Positions 8,769-16,936 of a stretch of DNA of 64,000 nt are shown piece after piece. The position numbers were made by a program, and so were the translations under genes. The DNA is from Pseudomonas sp. ATCC 13867 (GTDB lineage Bacteria; Pseudomonadota; Gammaproteobacteria; Pseudomonadales; Pseudomonadaceae). Under the pieces are notes generated by a model that was not told the origin of the DNA, made no database searches, and was given only the letters and a program-made list of their open reading frames with translations. How positions within the stretch are numbered: the first letter of the stretch is position 1; each line of letters opens with the position of its first letter. The stretch is taken from the NCBI RefSeq assembly GCF_000349845.1, contig NC_020829.1, positions 3,789,001 through 3,853,000 of the forward strand, written 5' to 3'.

Positions 8769-10317
8769 CGCCCTGGTGCGGCCGGTCGGGGAGCCGACCC
8801 GCCGCGACTGGATCGCCGTCTTCAGCGTCATGCTCGGCGCGTTCATGGCGGTGCTCGACATCCAGATCACCAACTCCTCGCTGAAAGACATCCAGGGCGC
8901 ACTGGCCGCCACCCTGGAGGAAGGTTCGTGGATTTCCACCTCCTACCTGGTGGCGGAAATCATCATGATCCCGCTCACCGCCTGGCTGGTGCAGCTGCTC
9001 TCGGCGCGGCGGCTGGCCTGGATGATCTCCACCGGCTTCCTGTTCTCCTCCCTGCTCTGCTCCTTCGCCTGGAACCTGGAGAGCATGATCGTGTTCCGCG
9101 CCATGCAGGGCTTCACCGGTGGCGCGCTGATCCCGCTGGCCTTCACCCTGGCGCTGATCAAGCTGCCGGAACATCACCGCGCCAAGGGCATGGCGCTGTT
9201 CGCCATCACCGCCACCTTCGCGCCATCCATCGGACCGACCCTGGGCGGCTGGCTGACCGAGAATTTCGGCTGGGAATACATCTTCTACATCAACATCCCG
9301 CCGGGCCTGCTGATGATCGCCGGCCTGCTCTACGGCCTGGAGAAGAAGCCGCCGCACTGGGAGTTGCTGAAGAGCACCGACTACGCCGGCATCGTGACGA
9401 TGGCCGTCGGCCTGGGCTGCCTGCAGGTGTTCCTGGAGGAAGGCCATCGCAAGGACTGGCTGGAATCCAACCTGATCGTCAGCCTGGGCAGCATCGCGCT
9501 GGTCAGCCTGATCCTCTTCGTGATCCTGCAGACCTCGCGGCCCAACCCTCTGATCAACCTGGGCATCCTGCGCAACCGCAACTTCGGCCTGTCGAGCATC
9601 TCCAGCATCGGCCTGGGCATGGGACTGTACGGTTCGATCTACGTATTGCCGCTGTATCTTGCGCAGATCCAGGGCTACAACGCCATGCAGATCGGCGAAG
9701 TGATCATGTGGATGGGCGTGCCGCAGCTATTCATCATCCCGCTGATTCCCAAGCTGATGAAGATCATCGAACCGCGCCTGCTCTGTGCCCTGGGCTTCGG
9801 CCTGTTCGGCATGGCGAGCTTCTTCTCCGGCGCGCTCAACCCGGACTTCGCCGGCCCGCAGTTCAACCAGATCCAGCTGTTGCGCGCCCTCGGCCAGCCG
9901 ATGGTGATGGTCACCATCTCGCTGATCGCCACGATCTACCTGCAACCGCAGGACGCCGGCTCCGCATCCAGCCTGTTCAACATCCTGCGCAACCTCGGCG
10001 GCGCCATCGGCATCGCCCTGCTGGCGACCCTGCTCGATAGCCGCGCCAAGGTCTACTACGACTACCTGCGCGAAGCGGTGGTGCCGGTGAACGGTGCGGT
10101 GGACGAGCGCCTGGCGCAACTGGCGTCGCAACTGGGCAGCCAGCAGGCGGCACTGGGCAAGATCAGCGAGATCGTCCACCAGCAGGCGGCGATCATGGCC
10201 TACAACGATGCCTTCCATGCCATCGGCATCGTGCTGGCGGTGAGCATGGTGGCGGTGCTGCTGACTCGTCCGCTGCCGGCCGGCGTCGGTGCCGACGCGG
10301 CGGCCGGGGCGCACTGA
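8758..10317 (+). CDS. DHA2-family MFS multidrug exporter (EmrB type)
   Basis: A 519-residue inner-membrane drug:proton antiporter with about 14 hydrophobic segments. It has the DHA2 signatures: LDIQITNSSL in the first segment, GSWISTSYLVAEI next to it, and the motif C region ITATFAPSIGPTLGG. It starts with GTG at 8758 inside the end of the HlyD gene, so the two are translationally coupled. With the upstream adaptor it should form an EmrAB-like pump that recruits a TolC/OprM-type channel encoded elsewhere. Substrates are unknown. Confidence 0.9.
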   Translation: MSADALVRPVGEPTRRDWIAVFSVMLGAFMAVLDIQITNSSLKDIQGALAATLEEGSWISTSYLVAEIIMIPLTAWLVQLLSARRLAWMISTGFLFSSLLCSFAWNLESMIVFRAMQGFTGGALIPLAFTLALIKLPEHHRAKGMALFAITATFAPSIGPTLGGWLTENFGWEYIFYINIPPGLLMIAGLLYGLEKKPPHWELLKSTDYAGIVTMAVGLGCLQVFLEEGHRKDWLESNLIVSLGSIALVSLILFVILQTSRPNPLINLGILRNRNFGLSSISSIGLGMGLYGSIYVLPLYLAQIQGYNAMQIGEVIMWMGVPQLFIIPLIPKLMKIIEPRLLCALGFGLFGMASFFSGALNPDFAGPQFNQIQLLRALGQPMVMVTISLIATIYLQPQDAGSASSLFNILRNLGGAIGIALLATLLDSRAKVYYDYLREAVVPVNGAVDERLAQLASQLGSQQAALGKISEIVHQQAAIMAYNDAFHAIGIVLAVSMVAVLLTRPLPAGVGADAAAGAH

Positions 10318-10338
10318 CCATCCTGCGCCAAGCCCCCT

Positions 10339-10423
10339 TGTAGGAGCGAGCTTGCTCGCGAACCCCGCTTCACGCCGAAGCATGACGGTGCTGTGCGGTT
10401 CGCGAGCAAGCTCGCTCCTACGA
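10339..10423. repeat. REP pair (inverted)
   Basis: A 25-base REP at 10339-10363 and its reverse complement at 10398-10423 lie between the convergent MFS and uvrB genes. Confidence 0.9.
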
Positions 10424-10455
10424 AAAGCTATCCACGCCTCGACTGTCCTCCCCTG

Positions 10456-12471
10456 TCAGCCCATCGACACCATCCGGTCGCGCAGCTTGCCGATCTCGTC
10501 GCGCACCCCGGCGGCGGCCTCGAACTCCAGGTCGCGGGCCAACTGGTACATGCGTTCTTCCATCTGCTTGATGCGCTTGGCGATCTCGTCCGGCGTACGC
10601 AACTCGTTCTCGTAGCGGCCACTTTCTTCCGCGACCTTCGCCAGGCTGCGACGCTTGCCCCTGGCTCCCGGCACCACGGCGCCTTCGAGGATGTCCTTGA
10701 TGTCCTTCTTCACACCCTTGGGCACGATGCCATGCTTGGCGTTGAACTCCAGCTGCTTGATGCGGCGGCGCTCGGTCTCGTTGATCGCCCGCTGCATCGA
10801 GCCGGTGATGTTGTCGGCGTAGAGGATCGCCTTGCCGTGCAGGTTCCGTGCGGCGCGGCCGATGGTCTGGATCAGCGAGCGCTCGGAACGCAGGAAGCCT
10901 TCCTTGTCCGCATCGAGGATCGCCACCAGCGCCACCTCGGGCATGTCCAGGCCCTCGCGCAGCAGGTTGATCCCCACCAGCACGTCGAAGGCGCCGGCGC
11001 GCAGGTCGCGGATGATCTCCACCCGTTCCACGGTATCGATGTCCGAGTGCAGGTAGCGCACCCGTACGTCGTGATCGCCCAGGTAGTCGGTGAGGTCCTC
11101 GGCCATGCGCTTGGTCAGGGTGGTGACCAGCACGCGCTGGTCCTCGGCCACGCGCAGGCGGATCTCCGAAAGCAGGTCGTCCACCTGGGTGGTCGCCGGG
11201 CGGATTTCCACTTCCGGGTCGACCAGACCGGTGGGGCGCACCACCTGCTCGATCACCCGGCCGGCATGCTGCTCTTCATAGGGGCCGGGGGTCGCCGAGA
11301 CGAAGATGGTCTGCGGGCTGATCGCTTCCCACTCCTCGAAACGCAGCGGCCGGTTGTCCAGCGCCGAGGGCAGGCGGAAGCCGTATTCCACCAGGGTTTC
11401 CTTGCGCGAACGGTCGCCCTTGTACATGGCGCCGACCTGGGGAACGCTGACGTGGGATTCGTCGATCACCAGCAGGGAGTTGGCCGGCAAGTAGTCGTAG
11501 AGGGTCGGCGGCGGCTCGCCGGGACCGCGCCCGGAGAGGTAGCGGGAGTAGTTCTCGATGCCGTTGCAGTAGCCCAGTTCGAGGATCATCTCCAGGTCGA
11601 AGCGGGTGCGCTGCTCCAGGCGCTGGGCCTCCACCAGCTTGTTGTTGGTGCGCAGGTAGTCCAGGCGCTGCTTGAGCTCGGCCTTGATGTGCTCGACAGC
11701 TTCCAGCAGCGTTTCCCGTGGAGTCACGTAGTGGCTCTTGGGGTAGAAGGTGAAGCGCGGCAGCTTGGTGATCACCTCGCCGGTCAGCGGGTCGAAGGCG
11801 GCGATGTTCTCCACCTCGTCGTCGAACAGCTCGACGCGGATGGCCTCCAGGTCCGATTCCGCCGGGAAGATGTCGATCACGTCGCCACGCACGCGGAAGG
11901 TGGCGCGGGCAAAGTCCATGTCGTTGCGGGTGTACTGCAGGCTGGTCAGGCGGCGCAACAGCTCGCGCTGGTCCATCTTGTCGCCACGGTCCAGGTGCAG
12001 GACCATTTTCAGGTAGGACGCCGGGTCGCCCAGACCGTAGATCGACGACACGGTGCAGACGATGATGGCGTCCTCGCGCTCCAGCAGCGCCTTGGTCGCC
12101 GACAGCCGCATCTGCTCGATGTGGTCGTTGATCGAGGAGTCCTTCTCGATATAGGTATCGGAGGACGGCACGTAGGCTTCGGGCTGGTAGTAGTCGTAGT
12201 AGGAGACGAAATACTCCACCGCGTTGTTCGGGAAGAAGGTCTTGAACTCGCCATAGAGCTGCGCGGCCAGGGTCTTGTTCGGCGCCAGGATCATGGTCGG
12301 GCGCTGTACCTGGGCAATGACGTTGGCGATGCTGAAGGTCTTGCCGGAGCCGGTCACCCCCAGCAGCGTCTGGTGCGACAGGCCCGCTTCCAGCCCTTCC
12401 ACCATCTGTCGGATGGCTTCGGGCTGATCGCCGGCGGGCTTGAAGCGCGAATCCAGCTGGAATAACGACAT
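10456..12471 (-). CDS. uvrB: excinuclease ABC subunit B
   Basis: This 671-residue damage-verification helicase acts in nucleotide excision repair with UvrA and UvrC. It shows Walker A GVTGSGKT (about residues 39-46), the beta-hairpin [12 protein letters not shown] near residue 92, Walker B VIDESH, helicase motifs in the second RecA domain ([24 protein letters not shown]), and the C-terminal UVR domain that contacts UvrC. Length and start are as in the family; GAGG lies upstream of the ATG. No LexA box was recognised upstream. Confidence 0.98.
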   Translation of the reverse strand: MSLFQLDSRFKPAGDQPEAIRQMVEGLEAGLSHQTLLGVTGSGKTFSIANVIAQVQRPTMILAPNKTLAAQLYGEFKTFFPNNAVEYFVSYYDYYQPEAYVPSSDTYIEKDSSINDHIEQMRLSATKALLEREDAIIVCTVSSIYGLGDPASYLKMVLHLDRGDKMDQRELLRRLTSLQYTRNDMDFARATFRVRGDVIDIFPAESDLEAIRVELFDDEVENIAAFDPLTGEVITKLPRFTFYPKSHYVTPRETLLEAVEHIKAELKQRLDYLRTNNKLVEAQRLEQRTRFDLEMILELGYCNGIENYSRYLSGRGPGEPPPTLYDYLPANSLLVIDESHVSVPQVGAMYKGDRSRKETLVEYGFRLPSALDNRPLRFEEWEAISPQTIFVSATPGPYEEQHAGRVIEQVVRPTGLVDPEVEIRPATTQVDDLLSEIRLRVAEDQRVLVTTLTKRMAEDLTDYLGDHDVRVRYLHSDIDTVERVEIIRDLRAGAFDVLVGINLLREGLDMPEVALVAILDADKEGFLRSERSLIQTIGRAARNLHGKAILYADNITGSMQRAINETERRRIKQLEFNAKHGIVPKGVKKDIKDILEGAVVPGARGKRRSLAKVAEESGRYENELRTPDEIAKRIKQMEERMYQLARDLEFEAAAGVRDEIGKLRDRMVSMG

Positions 12472-12654
12472 GGGAACCTCGCATTGGCGTGTGACGCTTC
12501 GGTCGCCAAAGCGTCATACCAGTCGAAAAGCATGCGCGACAACTCGCGGCCTGCCATAGAGGCCTATATAATACCGGCCCGTCGACGCAACCCCCAGCGC
12601 CGTGAGCGGGGGGTTGCAATTGCACTTCACTCCCGCCTTAGAGCTGCTGCCAAA

Positions 12655-13851
12655 ATGAGTCTGTTCTCTGCTGTCGAAATGGCCCCCCGCGACCCCATCC
12701 TGGGCCTGAACGAAGCTTTCAACGCCGATACCCGTCCGGGCAAGATCAACCTTGGCGTAGGCGTTTACTACAACGAGGAAGGCCGTCTCCCGTTGCTGCG
12801 CGCCGTGCAGGCCGCGGAGAAAGCCCGCATCGAGGCCCATGCCCCGCGCGGCTACCTGCCGATCGAAGGCATCGCCGCCTACGACTCGGGCGTACAGAAG
12901 CTGCTGTTCGGCGCTGATTCCAAGCTACTGGCCGAAGGCCGCGTGGTGACCACCCAGGCCGTCGGCGGCACCGGCGCGCTGAAGACCGGCGCCGACTTCC
13001 TCAAGCGCCTGCTGCCCAACGCCACCGTCGCCATCAGCGACCCGAGCTGGGAAAACCACCGCGCCCTGTTCGAAGCCGCCGGCTTCCCGGTACAGAACTA
13101 CCGCTACTACGACGCCGCCACCCACGGCGTGAACCGCGCCGGCCTGCTGGAAGACCTCAACGCCCTGCCCTCGCAGTCCATCGTGGTGCTGCACGCCTGC
13201 TGCCACAACCCGACCGGCGTCGACCTGACCCTGGACGACTGGAAGCAGGTCCTGGACGTGCTCAAGGCCAAGGGCCACGTGCCCTTCCTCGACATCGCCT
13301 ACCAGGGCTTCGGCGACGGCATCGACGAAGACGCTTCCGCCGTGCGCCTGTTCGCCCAGTCCGGCCTGAACTTCTTCGTGTCCAGCTCCTTCTCCAAGTC
13401 GTTTTCGCTGTACGGAGAGCGCGTTGGTGCGCTGTCGGTCGTGACCAACAGCCGCGAGGAGTCGGCCCGCGTGCTCTCCCAGGTCAAGCGCGTGATCCGC
13501 ACCAACTATTCCAACCCGCCGACCCACGGCGCCAGCGTCGTCGCCGCCGTGCTGAACAGCCCGGAACTGCGTACCCTGTGGGAAGACGAACTGGGCGAAA
13601 TGCGTAGCCGTATCCGCACCATGCGCGAAGCGATGGTCCAGCAACTGGCCGCCCTGGGCGCCAAGCGTGACTTCGGCTTCGTGGCCCAGCAGCGCGGCAT
13701 GTTCTCCTACTCCGGCCTGACCGCCGAGCAGGTCGAGCGCCTGAAGAACGAGTTCGGTATCTACGCCGTCGGCACCGGCCGCATCTGCGTCGCCGCACTG
13801 AACAACGGCAACCTGGACACCGTGACCCGCGCCATCGTCCAGGTGCTGTAA
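12655..13851 (+). CDS. aspartate/aromatic aminotransferase, class I
   Basis: This 398-residue PLP enzyme transfers amino groups between aspartate or aromatic amino acids and 2-oxoglutarate. The PLP-binding lysine is Lys248 in SFSKSFSLYGER; the HACCHNPTG motif and a C-terminal arginine region (GRICVAALN) are present. Start ATG at 12655 (MSLFSAVEMAP) gives the exact family length. It resembles the AspC/TyrB subgroup and is a paralogue of PhhC at 61539-62735. It stands alone between uvrB (divergent) and tRNA-Asn; its own terminator follows. Confidence 0.93.
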   Translation: MSLFSAVEMAPRDPILGLNEAFNADTRPGKINLGVGVYYNEEGRLPLLRAVQAAEKARIEAHAPRGYLPIEGIAAYDSGVQKLLFGADSKLLAEGRVVTTQAVGGTGALKTGADFLKRLLPNATVAISDPSWENHRALFEAAGFPVQNYRYYDAATHGVNRAGLLEDLNALPSQSIVVLHACCHNPTGVDLTLDDWKQVLDVLKAKGHVPFLDIAYQGFGDGIDEDASAVRLFAQSGLNFFVSSSFSKSFSLYGERVGALSVVTNSREESARVLSQVKRVIRTNYSNPPTHGASVVAAVLNSPELRTLWEDELGEMRSRIRTMREAMVQQLAALGAKRDFGFVAQQRGMFSYSGLTAEQVERLKNEFGIYAVGTGRICVAALNNGNLDTVTRAIVQVL

Positions 13852-13857
13852 AAAATT

Positions 13858-13896
13858 AAGGGGAAGTCATCGGGGCGATGTTGACTTCCCCTTTTT
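13858..13896 (+). terminator. terminator of the aminotransferase gene
   Basis: AAGGGGAAGTCA pairs with TGACTTCCCCTT around a 12-base loop and is followed by TTTTT. The distal arm also holds the -35 element of the tRNA-Asn promoter. Confidence 0.88.
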
Positions 13897-13908
13897 AATC
13901 AGTAAGAT
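13881..13908 (+). promoter_or_regulatory. tRNA-Asn promoter overlapping a terminator
   Basis: TTGACT (13881-13886) and TAAGAT (13903-13908) are 16 bases apart, followed by the GC-rich discriminator ACGCCCC. The -10 and discriminator closely match those of the Ala-Glu tRNA promoter at 4957-4985. Confidence 0.7.
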
Positions 13909-13920
13909 ACGCCCCGTTGT

Positions 13921-13996
13921 TCCGCGATAGCTCAGTCGGTAGAGCAAATGACTGTTAATCATTGGGTCCCTGGTTCGAGTCCAGGTCGCGGAGCCA
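13921..13996 (+). tRNA. tRNA-Asn (GUU)
   Basis: The 76-base gene includes CCA. Acceptor TCCGCGA pairs with TCGCGGA, the anticodon loop CTGTTAA gives anticodon GTT, and the T-arm is CCTGG-TTCGAGT-CCAGG. Its last 22 bases recur in the tandem repeats downstream. Confidence 0.97.
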
Positions 13997-14117
13997 AATT
14001 CAAAGCCCTCGGCACATGCCGGGGGCTTTTTCTTTGTGCCACTGGACTCTCTCCAGGGACTACGTCCCAGGTGATTCCCCCTTCGGGGCCGCGCTGAAGC
14101 GCGTTCGGCTGACGCCG
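13975..14117 (+). repeat. 143-bp tandem repeat, unit 1 (starts in tRNA-Asn T-arm)
   Basis: The unit runs from the T-loop of tRNA-Asn through the tRNA 3' end, a Rho-independent terminator, and a GC-rich segment that ends just before the next TCGAGTCCAGG. The latter segment contains several small hairpins (GGGAC/GTCCC, CCCC-TTCG-GGG, GCGC/GCGC), enclosed by CTGGACTC and GAGTCCAG. Confidence 0.92.
14002..14034 (+). terminator. tRNA-Asn terminator (repeat unit 1)
   Basis: GCCCTCGGC pairs with GCCGGGGGC around loop ACAT and is followed by TTTTTCTTT. It begins six bases after the CCA end of tRNA-Asn. Confidence 0.88.
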
Positions 14118-14260
14118 TCGAGTCCAGGTCGCGGAGCCAAATTCAAAGCCCTCGGCACATGCCGGGGGCTTTTTCTTTGTGCTGCTGGACTCTCTCCAGG
14201 GACTACGTCCCAGGTGATTCCCCCTTCGGGGCCGCGCTGAAGCGCGTTCGGCTAGCGCCG
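14118..14260 (+). repeat. 143-bp tandem repeat, unit 2
   Basis: An almost exact copy of unit 1, displaced by 143 bases; I count about four differing positions (around 14180-14182 and 14252-14253). It begins with 21-22 bases of the tRNA-Asn 3' end, including CCA, but has no tRNA 5' half. Confidence 0.92.
14145..14177 (+). terminator. second copy of the tRNA-Asn terminator (repeat unit 2)
   Basis: Same hairpin and T-run as at 14002-14034, displaced by one repeat period of 143 bases. Confidence 0.85.
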
Positions 14261-14277
14261 TCGAGTCCAGGTCGCGG
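14261..14277 (+). repeat. partial third unit of the 143-bp repeat
   Basis: TCGAGTCCAGGTCGCGG matches the first 17 bases of the unit and then stops, short of the tRNA discriminator and CCA. Confidence 0.85.
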
Positions 14278-14286
14278 CAAAGCCCC

Positions 14287-14313
14287 TAAAAAAGCCGGTC
14301 AGCGACCGGCCTT
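14287..14313 (-). terminator. terminator of the ComEA-like gene, possibly bidirectional
   Basis: GCCGGTC and GACCGGC form a tight 7-bp stem with a 3-base loop. On the minus strand it is followed by TTTTTT. On the plus strand the tail is CTTCTTTC, so it may also stop read-through from the tRNA-Asn repeats. Confidence 0.8.
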
Positions 14314-14330
14314 CTTTCTACCTCGGCTCC

Positions 14331-14678
14331 TCAGAGCAAAATCCTGTCTCGATTCTTCTCCAGGATCCCTTTGCCGATCCCCTTCACTTCCAGCAGTTGA
14401 TCGACGCTGGTGAACGGGCCGTTGGTCGTACGGTAATCAATGATCGCCTGGGCCTTGACCTTGCCAATGCCTTTCAGCGACTTCAGCAGCTCATCCACGG
14501 TCGCGGAGTTGATGTTCACCGTGTCGGCTTGCGCGACCGGCGCCCTGTTGGCGGGAGCGGAGGATTCGGCCGCAGGCGCGGCGACAGGTTCTGCCTTGGT
14601 TGCCGCACCAGCGACACCCACGAAAGAAAGACTGGCCAGCAGAATCAGGCTCGCAACGGAAAGCAGACTCTTCTTCAT
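14331..14678 (-). CDS. ComEA-like secreted helix-hairpin-helix protein
   Basis: A 115-residue protein with a cleavable signal peptide (MKKSLLSVASLILLASL..., cut near AGA-A at about residue 25), a low-complexity Ala/Pro linker, and two helix-hairpin-helix motifs (VNINSATVDELLKSLKGIG and FTSVDQLLEVKGIG). This is the ComEA DNA-binding domain; family members bind double-stranded DNA in the periplasm during uptake by competent cells. Whether this short stand-alone form acts in natural transformation here is inference. It lies between the tRNA-Asn repeats and the O-antigen gene wbpM. Confidence 0.88.
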   Translation of the reverse strand: MKKSLLSVASLILLASLSFVGVAGAATKAEPVAAPAAESSAPANRAPVAQADTVNINSATVDELLKSLKGIGKVKAQAIIDYRTTNGPFTSVDQLLEVKGIGKGILEKNRDRILL

Positions 14679-14870
14679 GAATCATTCCTTGATGTATCAG
14701 GTTTCGAGGCGGCGCCATTGCGCCGCCCGGAAAACATATCGCCAGGAATGTCCGTGAAAACGCCGGTTTAAAGAGTCGGCGGCAGTTTCCGCCACCGCCG
14801 ATAGATTGTGCAGAAAAGGCTGACAGCGTTCGCAGATGCGGTTCTCCAACCCTCTGCTAGGAGCCCGTTT

Positions 14871-16862
14871 TCAGGGTTCCATGCTGCGCCGCTGCTGATG
14901 GATAAGGTCGACGATGTCGCCTTCCGGGCAATAGCCATTGACCGTTTCGCGCAGCAACTGCCGCACGCGCGCATAGTTGCCCTGGTCGACCGCCTTGAGC
15001 AGATCGACCAGCACCAGCTTGAAGCCCTCCCAGGGCATCAGCTCTTCGCTGGCCTTCATGATCATGGGGTGCTCGGTGGCGCTGACGTTATCGCCGATCA
15101 GCAACTCCTCGTAGAGCTTCTCGCCCGGCCGCAGCCCGCTGAACTCGATGGAAATATCGCCGTGGGGCGTCCGCTCAGAGCGCACGCTCAGGCCGGACAG
15201 GTGGATCATCCGTTCGGCCAGTTCGAGAATCTTCACCGGCTGCCCCATGTCGAGCACGAACACGTCGCCGCCACGCCCCATCGAGCCCGCCTGAATCACC
15301 AACTGGGCGGCTTCGGGAATCGTCATGAAGTAACGGGTGATGCCGGGATGGGTGACCGTCACCGGCCCGCCGCGCTTGATCTGCTCGCGGAACAGCGGAA
15401 TCACCGAACCGGACGACCCCAGCACATTGCCGAAGCGCACCATCGTGAAACGGGTCTTGTTGACCTGATGCACGCCGGATTTGTCGCCGAACAGCACCGG
15501 CGCCGACTCCTGGCTCAGGGCCTGCAGGATCATCTCCGCCAGACGTTTGGTACTGCCCATGACATTGGTCGGGCGCACCGCCTTGTCGGTGGAGATCAGC
15601 ACGAAATGCTGGACTCCGGCCTGCACCGCCACCTGCGCCGTATGGAGCGTTCCGAGCACATTGTTGAGCACGCCTTCGGAAATGTTGTGCTCGACGATCG
15701 GCACATGCTTGTAGGCAGCGGCATGGTAGAGGGTGGACACCTTCCAGGTCCGCATGACGTCGAGCAACCACTCGGGACTGCGCACGGAGCCCAGGATCGG
15801 CACCAACTGGACCGCCAGGGACTCGCGCTTGACGCGCATTTCCAGTTCCTGGTGCACGCGATAAAGGTTGTATTCGCTGTGCTCGAACAGGACGAGCACC
15901 GTCGGCGCAGAAGCCAGGATCTGGCGACAGAGCTCCGAGCCGATGGAACCACCCGCCCCCGTTACCATCACCGCCTGACCACGGATACAGTGCTCGAACA
16001 GCTCCCTACGCGGCTCGACCGCATCCCGCCCGAGCAGGTCGGCGATGTCCACCTCCTGGATGTCGTCCACCCGTACCCGGCCATTGGCCAGGTCGATGAA
16101 GCCGGGAACGCTGCGCACATGCAGTGGATAGGGTTCCAGCAACCCCAGGATCTCGCGGCGGCGCGCACGCGAGGCGGACGGAATCGCCAGCAGCACTTCC
16201 TGAGCGCCGGTCTCCTCGATCAACTGTTGGATATGCTTGGGCTTGTAGACACGCAAGCCAGCGATGACGCGGTTGGCGATCTCATCGTCGTCATCGATGA
16301 AGGCCACGGGCCGCATGGCCCGCCCCAGACGCAAAGCGGCGACCAGCTGGTTACCCGCCGAGCCGGCGCCGTACACGGCGACCTTTGGCAGGCCGTCCTG
16401 CTTGTTGAAGAACGGGACCGCCTGCACAACGCCGTACCAGTCGCCCATGAAATACTGGCGCATGGCCAGACGCAGGCCACCCATCATCAGCAGGCTCAGC
16501 CACCAGTAATTCAGCACCAGGGAACGCGGAACCGCCTCGATCACCGAACGGTTCCAGTACACCACCAGCGACAGCAGCAGGGCGGACAGTGTAACCGCCT
16601 TCCAGATGGCGATCAGCGCGTCGTTGCCCAGATAACGCATCACCGCGCGATACATGCCGAAACGGATGAACAGCGGAGTCGCCACCAGCGGCGCAGCGAC
16701 GAACAGCCAGCCGTGCACGCGCATCGGATAAAGCAGGTCTTCCGTCCCCAGACGTACGATGAATGCCATCCAGAGCGAAAACCACACCAGCATGATGTCA
16801 GTGGCGACCTGCAAGAGGCGCTTGTAGCGTCGCGGAAGCCTTAGCAAGCGTTCTCGAAGCAT
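14871..16862 (-). CDS. wbpM: UDP-GlcNAc C4,6-dehydratase WbpM
   Basis: A 663-residue inner-membrane enzyme that converts UDP-GlcNAc to a 4-keto-6-deoxy sugar on the way to 6-deoxy-HexNAc residues of O antigen. The N terminus has about four membrane segments (residues about 15-130), then a first Rossmann domain (VAVYGAGSAGNQ) and the catalytic SDR domain with TGAGGSIGSE near residue 300. In place of the usual SYK triad it has the WbpM-type Ser-Met-Lys arrangement (STDKA...NVMGSTKR, about residues 424-438). Length agrees with P. aeruginosa WbpM. It is last in a run with the wbpL-like and epimerase genes. Confidence 0.95.
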   Translation of the reverse strand: MLRERLLRLPRRYKRLLQVATDIMLVWFSLWMAFIVRLGTEDLLYPMRVHGWLFVAAPLVATPLFIRFGMYRAVMRYLGNDALIAIWKAVTLSALLLSLVVYWNRSVIEAVPRSLVLNYWWLSLLMMGGLRLAMRQYFMGDWYGVVQAVPFFNKQDGLPKVAVYGAGSAGNQLVAALRLGRAMRPVAFIDDDDEIANRVIAGLRVYKPKHIQQLIEETGAQEVLLAIPSASRARRREILGLLEPYPLHVRSVPGFIDLANGRVRVDDIQEVDIADLLGRDAVEPRRELFEHCIRGQAVMVTGAGGSIGSELCRQILASAPTVLVLFEHSEYNLYRVHQELEMRVKRESLAVQLVPILGSVRSPEWLLDVMRTWKVSTLYHAAAYKHVPIVEHNISEGVLNNVLGTLHTAQVAVQAGVQHFVLISTDKAVRPTNVMGSTKRLAEMILQALSQESAPVLFGDKSGVHQVNKTRFTMVRFGNVLGSSGSVIPLFREQIKRGGPVTVTHPGITRYFMTIPEAAQLVIQAGSMGRGGDVFVLDMGQPVKILELAERMIHLSGLSVRSERTPHGDISIEFSGLRPGEKLYEELLIGDNVSATEHPMIMKASEELMPWEGFKLVLVDLLKAVDQGNYARVRQLLRETVNGYCPEGDIVDLIHQQRRSMEP

Positions 16863-16936
16863 TTGTGCTTGTCCTTCATCGAGAGCGGAGATAACCCGTT
16901 CTTCCCCGCTACATTGACCACCATTTCCAATGGAGT

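Noticed and set aside
10393..12465. 690-codon open frame opposite uvrB
   Set aside because: High-GC antisense shadow of uvrB; low-complexity Gly/His/Leu composition and no family likeness.
13975..14277. CRISPR array
   Set aside because: The repeats are contiguous 143-bp units, not short repeats with unique spacers.
13975..14277. Prophage or island attachment sites made from tRNA-Asn 3' ends
   Set aside because: The three tRNA ends are only 143 bases apart and no integrase is near; tandem duplication explains them better.
14808..16844. 678-codon open frame opposite wbpM
   Set aside because: Antisense shadow of wbpM, which has clear motifs on the other strand.
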